Shown: in pieces, positions 5,922-12,167 of the stretch | How the letters are laid out: each line of letters begins with the position of its first letter | Numbering within the stretch: the stretch's first letter is position 1 | NCBI GenBank assembly: GCA_028706735.1 | Contig: JAQTVS010000052.1 | Span: 1-12,167 of the forward strand | DNA from: Thiomonas sp. | GTDB lineage: Bacteria; Pseudomonadota; Gammaproteobacteria; Burkholderiales; Burkholderiaceae_C | DNA length: 12,167 nucleotides | Direction of reading: 5' to 3' | The notes under the pieces: model-generated | The model's database searches: none | What the model saw: the letters and a program-made list of their open reading frames with translations, nothing else | What the model was told of the DNA's origin: nothing | Translations under genes and position numbers: made by a program

Positions 5922-7025
5922 TTAATCGAATTGTGGGGTTTCCACCCCAAGCACCTTGTGTAGTTTGGGGCTGGTGGTGGTGTATTGGAGATGGATCTTC
6001 TTCTCGGGGAAGATGAAAGGCGCTGCGCCAAAGGCGGCGAGCGCCGCCTCATGGAAGCCCGACAGAATGAGCTTCTTTTTCCCGGGGTAGGTGTTGATGT
6101 CGCCAACGGCGAAGATGCCCGGGATATTGGTCTGAAACTTTTCCGTGTCAACGACGAGTTGCTTGCGCTCGATTTCCAGGTTCCATTCGGCGATCGGGCC
6201 AAGCTTGGGAGACAGGCCGAAGAACACCAGCAGCATGTCGAGCGGCAGGCGGCGGGTGATGCCATCGTTGCCTGTGACCTTGATCATGTGCAGTTGACCG
6301 TCGGCGTTTTCTTCGTAGCCGCTGACCTGGCCAACGAGAAATTGCATCTCGTGCTGTTCGCAAAGCGCGTGCATTTGCGCAACCGACGCTGGGGCGGCGC
6401 GAAAGCCGTCGCGGCGGTGGATGAGGGTCACGCTTTCTGGCCGGTGCGCGGTCGTCTGGGCGAAATGCAGCGCCCAGTCGAGTGCGGAGTCTCCGCCGCC
6501 GATGATGACCAGATTCTTGTCGGCAAACTGTGCTGGATTGCGCACGCGGTAAAACAACTGGCTGCCTTCAAATTTCTCCAGTCCGTCCACCTTGAGGGCC
6601 CGTGGTTGAAAGGAGCCCACACCTGCGGCGATGAACACGGTTTTGGTCAGCAGGCGGGTGGATTGCGTGGTTTCCACCAGAAAGCGGCCGTCCTCCTGGG
6701 GCTCCAGCGTGGTGACTTCCTGCCCGAGATGGAAGGTGGCGCCGAACGGCTCGATCTGTTTGAGCAGGTTGTCGGTCAACTCCTGGCCGGTGCAGACGGG
6801 TACGGCGGGGATGTCGTAGATCGGCTTGTCCGGATAGAGCTCAACACATTGTCCGCCAGGGTGGGCGAGGGTGTCGATGACGTGCACCTTGATTTCGAGC
6901 AGCCCAAGTTCGAAAACCTGGAACAGTCCAACGGGGCCCGCGCCGATGATGACGGCGTCTGTCTCAATAATGTCGGCTGCCACTGTACTGGCATGCGGGA
7001 TGGTGGAGGTGTTGGACATATCCAT
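5922..7025 (-). CDS. Thioredoxin-reductase-like ferredoxin-NAD(P) reductase
   Basis: This 367-residue flavoprotein should pass electrons between NAD(P)H and a ferredoxin. It has an FAD-binding Rossmann start [17 protein letters not shown] (about 24-40), an NAD(P)-binding motif [16 protein letters not shown] (171-186) followed by HRRDGFRA (203-210), and the second FAD contact [13 protein letters not shown] (304-316). The redox-active CxxC of thioredoxin reductases is absent, which is the hallmark of the TrxR-like ferredoxin reductases (YumC type). The start is uncertain: ATG codons at 7025 and 7019 precede [10 protein letters not shown], neither with a clear Shine-Dalgarno; a longer frame to 7136 adds unconvincing sequence. 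The gene lies 123 bp downstream of the ferredoxin gene on the same strand, so an electron-transfer pair is likely. Confidence 0.9.
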   Translation of the reverse strand: MDMSNTSTIPHASTVAADIIETDAVIIGAGPVGLFQVFELGLLEIKVHVIDTLAHPGGQCVELYPDKPIYDIPAVPVCTGQELTDNLLKQIEPFGATFHLGQEVTTLEPQEDGRFLVETTQSTRLLTKTVFIAAGVGSFQPRALKVDGLEKFEGSQLFYRVRNPAQFADKNLVIIGGGDSALDWALHFAQTTAHRPESVTLIHRRDGFRAAPASVAQMHALCEQHEMQFLVGQVSGYEENADGQLHMIKVTGNDGITRRLPLDMLLVFFGLSPKLGPIAEWNLEIERKQLVVDTEKFQTNIPGIFAVGDINTYPGKKKLILSGFHEAALAAFGAAPFIFPEKKIHLQYTTTSPKLHKVLGVETPQFD

Positions 7026-7135
7026 GCGGAACGAGGGCAATGCGGGATGGGAACGACAGCGTGTGCCGCAAAGGAGAAAAGGGACGCGCCGAGCGGACGC
7101 AACGGATGGGGGGCAGCCGGCAGGTGCAGCCAACA

Positions 7136-7149
7136 ATCGCGCACGCGAT
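7136..7149. repeat. 14-bp palindrome at the fdxA stop
   Basis: ATCGCG-CA-CGCGAT is a perfect palindrome touching the fdxA stop codon on the minus strand. It may be a protein site or a short RNA stem in the fdxA-reductase spacer; its role is unknown. Confidence 0.35.
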
Positions 7150-7472
7150 CAGCGTTGCAGATACTGCATTTTTCCCGGCTTGTCCTTCCATTCATCCGCG
7201 TCGTCCGGAGCCGGTTTGCGCTTGGTGATGCTGGGCCACTGACGCGACAGCTCGGCGTTGAGTTTGATGAAGGCCTGCTGATCGCCCGGAACGTCTTCCT
7301 CTGCATAGATAGCGTTGGCCGGGCATTCTGCCACGCAGACAGCGCAATCGATGCACTCGTCGGGGTCGATGACGAGGAAGTTCGGGCCTTCGCGAAAGCA
7401 GTCCACCGGGCAGACGTCAACGCAATCGGTGTATTTGCAGCGGATGCAGTTTTCAGTAACGACGAAGGTCAT
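7149..7472 (-). CDS. fdxA: Seven-iron ferredoxin (3Fe-4S and 4Fe-4S), FdxA type
   Basis: The 107-residue protein carries two iron-sulfur clusters in the cytoplasm. [20 protein letters not shown] opens with Cys9, Cys12 and Cys17, then Cys21 is followed by Pro, the pattern of the 3Fe-4S site. [14 protein letters not shown] gives Cys40, Cys43, Cys46 and Cys50-Pro for the 4Fe-4S site. The C-terminal tail of about 50 residues ([20 protein letters not shown], then [11 protein letters not shown]) is typical of Azotobacter FdI-like proteins. I chose the ATG at 7472 because the family begins MTFVV; an in-frame ATG at 7493 would add seven residues. It lies upstream of the reductase gene and is its likely partner. 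Confidence 0.95.
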   Translation of the reverse strand: MTFVVTENCIRCKYTDCVDVCPVDCFREGPNFLVIDPDECIDCAVCVAECPANAIYAEEDVPGDQQAFIKLNAELSRQWPSITKRKPAPDDADEWKDKPGKMQYLQR

Positions 7473-7571
7473 GAGCGGAACCGGATGTATCAAAGGGTCA
7501 AAATTTTAACTGGCGCGGCCAGGATGGCTCTGCATCAGATCAAAACCCGGCTACCGCAGGGGTGAGCCCAT

Positions 7572-7612
7572 AAAAAAACCACGGCGTCCGGCAGGTTGGT
7601 GCGCGGACGGCG
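7572..7612 (-). terminator. Candidate terminator of the arsR-yeeE/yedE transcript
   Basis: On the minus strand CGTCCG (7604-7609) pairs with CGGACG (7585-7590) across a 13-base loop, and a run of seven T (7572-7578) follows after a few bases. The stem is short and its outer part has a mismatch. It lies before fdxA and beyond the ancestral stop of the upstream transporter gene. Confidence 0.45.
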
Positions 7613-7701
7613 GCGGTAGTTTTGCGGCGATGTGATCAGGTTTTGCGCGGCGTCGCTGCGGCCAGCGGGGCGGCGGGTGCGCTGCGCGTGCGTTGCCCTA
7701 G

Positions 7702-7863
7702 GAGCCTGTCGGACTTGGGAATCGCGGGCTGCAAAAAGGCTGTGCGGCGTCCTGCGGCAGCGGCTTTTTGCCCCATAGCTCGGGCTATGAGGCGGCAAAT
7801 CCGCCGCCACAGGCCATCCCCACACCCTTTTTTCGCTCTACGCGACCCAAGCCCGACAGACTC
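7702..7863. mobile_element. 162-bp MITE-like element with CTAG target duplication
   Basis: The ends GAGCCTGTCGGACTTGGG (7702-7719) and the reverse complement of 7846-7863 match at 16 of 18 positions. CTAG flanks both ends (7698-7701 and 7864-7867), as expected for a 4-bp target duplication. The inside has no open reading frame for a transposase but has hairpins, for example CATAGC-TCGG-GCTATG (7774-7789) and GGCGG-CAAAT-CCGCC (7791-7805). A CTAG-type target is known for part of the IS5 family, so movement by such a transposase is possible; this affiliation is inference. Confidence 0.8.
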
Positions 7864-8269
7864 CTAGGCGCTGCCATAGCTCGAAGCCGATCATACCCGC
7901 GACCATGCTGCTGAAGAACAGCCATTCCTGCCAGGTCGAGGCGGCGAGCGACGCCAGTGAAGGCCCCGGGCACAGGCCCGTCATGCCCCAGCCCACGCCA
8001 AAGATGGCGCTCCCCAGCATGAGCTTGCCGGTGATGCCGCTGGTGGCGGGAAAAGCGATTTTTTCTCCGATGACCGACCTGGCCCGACGTTGCGCCATTT
8101 GCATGGGGATGAGCGCCACGAGGACTGCGGTGATCATCACGAGAATGAGGCTGGGATCCCAGGCGCCGGCGATGTCGAGAAAGGCGATGACTTTGGCGGG
8201 ATCTGTCATGCCCGAAACGAGCAGGCCGATGCCGAACAGGATTCCGCCGAGAAAGGCGAGAGTTTTCAT
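7838..8269 (-). CDS. YeeE/YedE-family sulfur transport protein (DUF6691 half), 3' end replaced by a MITE
   Basis: This 143-residue membrane protein is the second half of a split YeeE/YedE transporter, a family that moves thiosulfate or related sulfur compounds. It starts MKTLAFLGGILFGIGLLVSG and has further hydrophobic helices at SLILVMITAVLVALI, KLMLGSAIFGVGWG and WLFFSSMVAGMIGF. The family motif GMTGLCPGPSLASL has the conserved cysteine. The ATG lies 3 bases after the stop of the upstream gene, so the two are coupled. The last eight residues (GVCRAWVA) and the TAG come from the inserted 162-bp element. Without the insert the frame would run on for a 20-residue tail ending PRKT to a TGA at 7636-7638. 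All helices are kept, so the protein may still work. Confidence 0.88.
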   Translation of the reverse strand: MKTLAFLGGILFGIGLLVSGMTDPAKVIAFLDIAGAWDPSLILVMITAVLVALIPMQMAQRRARSVIGEKIAFPATSGITGKLMLGSAIFGVGWGMTGLCPGPSLASLAASTWQEWLFFSSMVAGMIGFELWQRLGVCRAWVA

Positions 8270-8272
8270 GGC

Positions 8273-8722
8273 TCAGGCCCCTCCCAGGACGTGGCGCATG
8301 ACGGAGGTCGTCACGATGCCCATGCCGATGAAGGTGGCCACTGCGGCCATAGAGCGCGGGGAAAACCGCGCCAGCCCGCAAACCCCGTGGCCGCTGGCGC
8401 AACCCGAACCCAGCCGTGTGCCGAAGCCGACGATCAGCCCGCCGATGGCGATGATGGGCCAGGACTCTCCGTAATGCGCGCCGGGAACAGGGCGAAACAG
8501 CACCCAAATGAATGAGGCAGCAACCAGCCCGCCCAAAAACCAGACGCGCCAGGGCGTGGGTCGTTTGGCCTGCATGGCTTCATTGATGGCGCCACCAAAA
8601 ATGCCGCTGATCCCGGCAATCTTGCCGCCACCAAGCGCCATGGCGCCCGCTGCTGCGCCAACCAGCGCTCCGCCGAGAATGGCTGTGCCGGGCGTGAAAT
8701 GCGCCCAATCGATGCTGAACAT
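8273..8722 (-). CDS. YeeE/YedE-family sulfur transport protein, first half
   Basis: This 149-residue membrane protein is the first of two paired half-size YeeE/YedE proteins. It starts MFSIDWAHFTPGTAILGGAL and has helices at AILGGALVGAAAGAMAL, VWFLGGLVAASFIWVLF, WPIIAIGGLIVGFGTRL and MAAVATFIGMGIVTTSV. The motif GSGCASGHGVCGLARFS contains the conserved cysteines thought to handle sulfur in this family. I chose the ATG at 8722 because GAAGGAGAG lies just before it and similarity begins there; a longer frame to 8842 adds 40 residues without support. It follows the arsR-type regulator by 120 bp on the same strand and probably belongs to the same sulfide-responsive unit. Confidence 0.9.
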   Translation of the reverse strand: MFSIDWAHFTPGTAILGGALVGAAAGAMALGGGKIAGISGIFGGAINEAMQAKRPTPWRVWFLGGLVAASFIWVLFRPVPGAHYGESWPIIAIGGLIVGFGTRLGSGCASGHGVCGLARFSPRSMAAVATFIGMGIVTTSVMRHVLGGA

Positions 8723-8802
8723 TTGTCTCTCCTTCGTGACATTGCATGTTGTCTCTGGTTTTATTGACGCCACGCCAGTGATCTGGTCAGGCCGTATTGC
8801 CG

Positions 8803-8831
8803 TGCCGCAGCGACATGCAAGCGCTGCGGCA
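8803..8831 (-). repeat. Strong hairpin between the regulator and yeeE/yedE
   Basis: TGCCGCAGCG (8803-8812) and CGCTGCGGCA (8822-8831) pair perfectly with a 9-base loop, starting 11 bases after the regulator stop on the minus strand. No U run follows, so it is not a classic intrinsic terminator. It may slow or partly end transcription, or protect or process the message between the two genes. Confidence 0.55.
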
Positions 8832-8842
8832 TAGGCGCACAC

Positions 8843-9187
8843 TTACTTGCCAGGCGGATCGCTGCCGCCGTGGCAATAAATCTGGTACAGAGTCATGAGG
8901 ACTGCGCTTGCCGCGGGGCTAGACAGGCTGTAATACACGCGCTTGCCCTCGCGGCGGGTTTTCACCAGGCCCTGCGCGCGCAGTACGGTGAGTTGTTGCG
9001 ACAGGGTGGGCTGGCAGACGTCGCAGGTGGCTTCGAGGTGACTGACGCAGATTTCTCCGCGATTGATCTGGCACAGAATGAGCAAACGGTCGGGATTGCC
9101 CAGGGTTTTGAGCAAGGCGCCAGCCTGCTCCGAGTTGCGGCGCATGGCATCGACGCTGGGGATCTCGGAATCTTGCGTGTTCGACAT
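8843..9187 (-). CDS. BigR/SqrR-like ArsR-family persulfide-sensing repressor
   Basis: This 114-residue winged-helix protein probably represses sulfide-response genes until persulfide forms a bridge between two cysteines. The DNA-binding part includes LGNPDRLLILCQI, VCQPTLSQQLTVLRAQGLV and TRREGKRVYYSL. Cys39 and Cys105 (IYCHGG) are 66 residues apart, the spacing of the sensing pair in BigR (42 and 108) and SqrR (41 and 107). Three more cysteines, Cys47, Cys55 and Cys58, are extra to that pair. The gene is divergent from the persulfide dioxygenase, with an inverted repeat between them, and lies ahead of the yeeE/yedE pair. Identity as a metal sensor is less likely given this context. Confidence 0.88.
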   Translation of the reverse strand: MSNTQDSEIPSVDAMRRNSEQAGALLKTLGNPDRLLILCQINRGEICVSHLEATCDVCQPTLSQQLTVLRAQGLVKTRREGKRVYYSLSSPAASAVLMTLYQIYCHGGSDPPGK

Positions 9188-9222
9188 TGACTTGTCTCAA
9201 TCAGGTAAAACCTAATAGGAAA

Positions 9223-9246
9223 ACAATATATCCTTTTGTATAGTGT
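9223..9246. promoter_or_regulatory. Candidate BigR-like operator between the divergent genes
   Basis: ACAATATA (9223-9230) and TATAGTGT (9239-9246) are reverse complements at 7 of 8 positions with an 8-base spacer. The right arm contains TATAGT (9239-9244), a good -10 box for the dioxygenase gene, so a bound repressor would block it. A weak -35, TAGGAA, sits 17 bases upstream (9216-9221). Confidence 0.6.
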
Positions 9247-9279
9247 TCCCGCAATGCATCACGCCTAGGAGATACCCGT

Positions 9280-10146
9280 ATGAGTACGCAGACCCCCATT
9301 GTTCAAAGCTGGTTTCACGCGCCAACCTTCACGGCAACCCACTGCATCATCGACCCGCAGACCAAGCACTGCGCGATTCTCGACAGCGTGCTCGACTTTG
9401 ATTACGCCTCTGGACGCACTAAAACCGAGTTCGCCGACAAGATCGTTTCCTATGTGCGCGAGCAGGGACTCACCGTGGACTGGCTGCTCGAAAGCCACGC
9501 CCATGCCGACCATCTCTCGGCTGCGCCTTATCTGAAAAAAGTCCTGGGTGGCCAGATTGCCATTGGCGAGCACATCCAGGACGTGCAAAAAGTGTTCAGC
9601 CAGGTGTTCAACGACAGCACCATGCCCACCGACGGTTCGCCCTTCGACCATCTGTTCAAGGACGGCGAAGCCTTCGCCATCGGCAAGCTGCAGGCCAAGG
9701 TGATGCACACTCCCGGCCACACGCCCGCCTGTGTGACCTATCTGGTGGGCGATAGCGCCTTTGTCGGCGACACCTTGTTCATGCCCGACTACGGCACGGC
9801 GCGCTGCGACTTTCCCGGCGGCGACGCGCATGTGCTGTACCAGTCGGTGCACAAGCTCTACAGCCTGCCGCCGCAGACCAAGCTCTACCTTTGCCACGAC
9901 TACATGCCCGGCGGACGCGACCCAATCTGGCAGACCACGGTGCAGGCCGAGCGCGACGGCAATGTCCAACTCAACGAAAAGACCACAGAGGATGAATTCG
10001 TCGCCTTCCGTAAAAAGCGCGACGCCACGCTGAACATGCCCGCGCTCATCTTGCCCTCGGTGCAGATCAATGTGCGCGCAGGCGAAATGCCCAAGGCCGA
10101 AGCCAATGGAGTGAGCTATCTCAAGCTGCCAGTGAACGCGCTGTAA
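9280..10146 (+). CDS. ETHE1/Blh-type persulfide dioxygenase (metallo-beta-lactamase fold)
   Basis: This 288-residue cytoplasmic enzyme probably oxidises glutathione persulfide to sulfite and glutathione, a step of sulfide detoxification. Metal ligands and fold motifs are in place: His73, His75, Asp77 and His78 in SHAHADHLS, His147 in HTPGHTPA, Asp164 in FVGDTLF and His206 in LCHDYMPG. MPDYGTARCDFPGGD (168-182) is typical of the persulfide dioxygenase/Blh branch as opposed to glyoxalase II. No signal peptide or rhodanese domain is fused. AGGAG at 9267-9271 sets the start, eight bases before the ATG. It is divergent from a BigR-like repressor, as Blh genes are in other bacteria, and ends in a strong terminator. 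Confidence 0.9.
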   Translation: MSTQTPIVQSWFHAPTFTATHCIIDPQTKHCAILDSVLDFDYASGRTKTEFADKIVSYVREQGLTVDWLLESHAHADHLSAAPYLKKVLGGQIAIGEHIQDVQKVFSQVFNDSTMPTDGSPFDHLFKDGEAFAIGKLQAKVMHTPGHTPACVTYLVGDSAFVGDTLFMPDYGTARCDFPGGDAHVLYQSVHKLYSLPPQTKLYLCHDYMPGGRDPIWQTTVQAERDGNVQLNEKTTEDEFVAFRKKRDATLNMPALILPSVQINVRAGEMPKAEANGVSYLKLPVNAL

Positions 10147-10166
10147 GACCTTCCGGTCAAGCCGCG

Positions 10167-10203
10167 CCGGACGGAATGGACACTTCCATTCCGTCCGGTT
10201 TTG
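10167..10203 (+). terminator. Intrinsic terminator of the persulfide dioxygenase gene
   Basis: CCGGACGGAATGGA (10167-10180) and TCCATTCCGTCCGG (10185-10198) form a perfect 14-bp stem with a 4-base loop, followed by TTTTT. It starts 20 bases after the stop codon. Confidence 0.95.
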
Positions 10204-10252
10204 CTTTTTGGGGTGCGGCGGCAACCCCTACACTGCAGCCTTTTTGCCCGCC

Positions 10253-12167
10253 ATGACCGCTGCCGATACCGCTTCCCAGAATCCGTATGCCAACCCGCAG
10301 GCCGCCGCGCGTCGGGTGTTGCAGGCGCTCAGCGCCGAACTGCAACTACCCGCGCAGCAGATCCAGGCGGCCATCGAGTTGATGGATGGCGGCGCCACTG
10401 TGCCCTTCATTGCCCGCTACCGCAAAGAGGTGACGGGCGGCATGAGTGACGACCACCTGCGCACGCTGGAGGAGCGCCTGCTCTATCTGCGTGAACTCGA
10501 AGACCGCCGCGCCGTGGTGCTGCAGTCCATCGCCGAGCAAGGCAAGCTCACGCCCGAATTGCAGGCCGCCATCAGCGCGACCGGACAAAAGCAGGAGCTC
10601 GAAGATCTCTATTTGCCCTACAAGCCGCGCCGTGTCACGCGGGCGCAAAAAGCGCGAGAGGCCGGTCTGGAACCGCTCGCCGATTTGCTGTGGCTGCAGC
10701 CGCAGACCGAACCCCTGCAGGCGGCGGCAGAGTATGTCCGCCCGCAAGACAACAACGAGGTGGCCGATACCTCCACGCCGCAAGCCTGCCTTGACGGCGC
10801 CCGCGACATTCTCAGCGAACGCTGGGCCGAAGACCCGGCTGTGGTGGCGCCCATGCGCGAGTGGCTTTGGCAGACTGGCCATCTGTTCAGCCAGGTGCGC
10901 GCCGGAAAAGAGCAGGAAGGCGCCAAGTTCCGCGACTATTTCGACTATGCCGAGCCGCTGGACAAAGTGCCCTCGCACCGCGCTTTGGCGGTGCTGCGCG
11001 GGCGCGCGCAAGAAGTGCTCGATGCGCACATCGACCTGCCGCCTGCGCCCGAGGGCAGCGTTGCGCCAACGCTGGCGGCCATGGCCGAGGGGCGGCTGGC
11101 CGTGCTGCTGCGCTGGAGCCATCAGGGTCGCGCGGCAGACGACTGGTTGCGCCGCGTGTTGCAGTGGACCTGGAAGGTCAAGCTTTCGCTTACCCTGGAG
11201 CGCGAGTTGCTGGCGCGGCTGCGCGAGCAGGCTGAAGCCGTGGCCATCGACGTGTTTGGCGCGAATTTGCGCGATCTGCTGCTGGCCGCGCCTGCCGGGC
11301 CCAAGGTCGTGATGGGGCTGGACCCCGGCATCCGTACAGGAGTGAAAGTTGCCGTGGTCGACGCCACCGGCAAGCTGCTCGACACCGCCACCGTCTACCC
11401 CTTCGAGCCGCGCCGTGACGTGCATGGCGCGCTGGCCATCCTGGCCGCGCTGGTGCAGCGCCATGACGTGCAACTCATTTCCATTGGCAACGGCACCGCC
11501 AGCCGCGAGACCGATCTGCTTGCCGCTGAACTCCTGCAACTTGCGGGCAAGCCGGGACTGGCCAAGCTGACAGTGAGCGAGGCAGGGGCCTCGGTGTATT
11601 CCGCAAGTGCGCTGGCCAGCCGCGAGTTTCCCGATCTGGACGTGAGCCTGCGCGGCGCCGTATCCATCGCCCGCCGGGTGCAAGACCCGCTGGCCGAACT
11701 GGTGAAGATCGACCCCAAGAGCATCGGCGTTGGCCAGTATCAACACGACGTGAACCAGGCCGCGCTGTCGCGCAAGCTTGACGCCATCGTCGAAGACTGC
11801 GTGAATGCCGTCGGCGTGGATCTGAACACCGCCTCGGCGCCGCTGCTGGCCCGTGTGGCGGGGCTGAGCGCGCGCATTGCCGAGCAGATCGTGCTGCACC
11901 GCGACCAGGCCGGCGCTTTTGCCAGCCGAGCGGCACTCAAGGCGGTGCGCGGTCTGGGCGACAAAACCTTCGAGCAGGCAGCGGGCTTTCTGCGCATCAA
12001 CGGCGGCGACAACCCGCTCGACCGCACCGGCGTCCACCCTGAGAGCTATCCGCTGGTGGAAAAGGTGCTGGCCGCCGCAGGACAGCCGATCAGTCTGCTG
12101 ATGGGCAACCGCGACACGCTGCAGCGCTTGCGGCCTGAGCAGTTCGTGGATGCGCAGTTTGGCGCCT
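10253..12167 (+). CDS. tex: Tex-family RNA-binding transcription accessory protein, N-terminal part
   Basis: The first 638 codons of Tex are present and open to the end of the window; the C-terminal S1 RNA-binding domain lies beyond. Tex is a cytoplasmic nucleic-acid-binding protein linked to transcription. Visible are the N-terminal helical domain with TVPFIARYRKEVTGGM (about 49-64) and QELEDLYLPYKPRRVTRA, the RNase H-like YqgF domain starting at VVMGLDPGIRTGVKVAV (about 351), the segment NGTASRETD, PLAELVKIDPKSIGVGQYQH in its second half, and helix-hairpin-helix motifs including AVRGLGDKTFEQAAGFLRI (about 562-580). No frameshift was seen. The ATG at 10253 fits the family start, but no clear Shine-Dalgarno precedes it. 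The strong terminator upstream suggests that it has its own promoter. Confidence 0.95.
   Translation, partial: MTAADTASQNPYANPQAAARRVLQALSAELQLPAQQIQAAIELMDGGATVPFIARYRKEVTGGMSDDHLRTLEERLLYLRELEDRRAVVLQSIAEQGKLTPELQAAISATGQKQELEDLYLPYKPRRVTRAQKAREAGLEPLADLLWLQPQTEPLQAAAEYVRPQDNNEVADTSTPQACLDGARDILSERWAEDPAVVAPMREWLWQTGHLFSQVRAGKEQEGAKFRDYFDYAEPLDKVPSHRALAVLRGRAQEVLDAHIDLPPAPEGSVAPTLAAMAEGRLAVLLRWSHQGRAADDWLRRVLQWTWKVKLSLTLERELLARLREQAEAVAIDVFGANLRDLLLAAPAGPKVVMGLDPGIRTGVKVAVVDATGKLLDTATVYPFEPRRDVHGALAILAALVQRHDVQLISIGNGTASRETDLLAAELLQLAGKPGLAKLTVSEAGASVYSASALASREFPDLDVSLRGAVSIARRVQDPLAELVKIDPKSIGVGQYQHDVNQAALSRKLDAIVEDCVNAVGVDLNTASAPLLARVAGLSARIAEQIVLHRDQAGAFASRAALKAVRGLGDKTFEQAAGFLRINGGDNPLDRTGVHPESYPLVEKVLAAAGQPISLLMGNRDTLQRLRPEQFVDAQFGA

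Noticed and set aside
5985..7565. Plus-strand open frame of 526 codons opposite the reductase and ferredoxin genes
   Set aside because: Both genes on the minus strand have clear cofactor motifs. The frame runs across two genes and an intergenic space and has no family features.
10201..10252. Promoter for tex
   Set aside because: TACACT at 10229-10234 could be a -10 box, but no convincing -35 lies at 16-18 bases upstream.
10346..12037. Minus-strand open frame of 563 codons opposite tex
   Set aside because: Tex motifs are continuous on the plus strand; the antisense product is a low-information shadow.
1..12167. CRISPR array, rRNA genes or further tRNA genes
   Set aside because: No regularly spaced long repeats, no rRNA-like segments and no second cloverleaf were seen on either strand.

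Overview
The window is GC-rich and reads as betaproteobacterial, Burkholderiales-like. A sulfur-oxidising genus such as Thiomonas would fit the gene set, but that is a guess from gene content. It has three parts: a degraded mobile-element zone (about 490-5700) between the 3' end of guaA and a tRNA-Asn gene, a ferredoxin/flavoprotein block, and a sulfide/persulfide-response locus next to tex.

Region 1 (1-5852). The 3' end of guaA, a common integration target, is followed by a P4-type tyrosine integrase (791-2047). Upstream of the integrase is a 300-bp stretch with phased short repeats and three copies of a TGACGGTA-type box, which look like recombination protein sites. Next comes a three-gene operon: abiEi (antitoxin), abiEii (nucleotidyltransferase toxin) and a small conserved-looking third gene. 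A perfect 10-bp inverted repeat lies across the abiEi start codon. Then the element is broken: an alpA-like regulator remnant on the minus strand, carrying an amber stop, is joined directly to a 5'-truncated IS110/IS1111-type transposase. That transposase keeps its 3' non-coding region, where this group encodes its guide (bridge/seek) RNA. After it lies the N-terminal stub of a second, unrelated integrase reading away from tRNA-Asn(GTT). So two elements, one using guaA and one using tRNA-Asn, seem to have collapsed into each other. No second copy of the guaA end was found.

Region 2 (5853-7500), minus strand. A seven-iron ferredoxin (fdxA-type) lies upstream of a thioredoxin-reductase-like ferredoxin-NADP reductase that lacks the CxxC pair; they probably work as an electron-transfer pair. 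The tRNA-Asn gene has a near-consensus sigma-70 promoter just beyond the reductase.

Region 3 (7500-10200). A BigR/SqrR-like ArsR repressor, with two cysteines at the 66-residue spacing of the known persulfide sensors, is divergent from an ETHE1/Blh-type persulfide dioxygenase. The shared intergenic space holds an AT-rich inverted repeat over a good -10 box. Downstream of the repressor are two half-size YeeE/YedE sulfur-compound transport proteins. A 162-bp MITE-like element with a CTAG target duplication has inserted into the last part of the second yeeE/yedE gene and now supplies its final eight codons and stop. The dioxygenase gene ends in a strong intrinsic terminator, followed by tex, which runs off the window.

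No CRISPR array or rRNA was seen.
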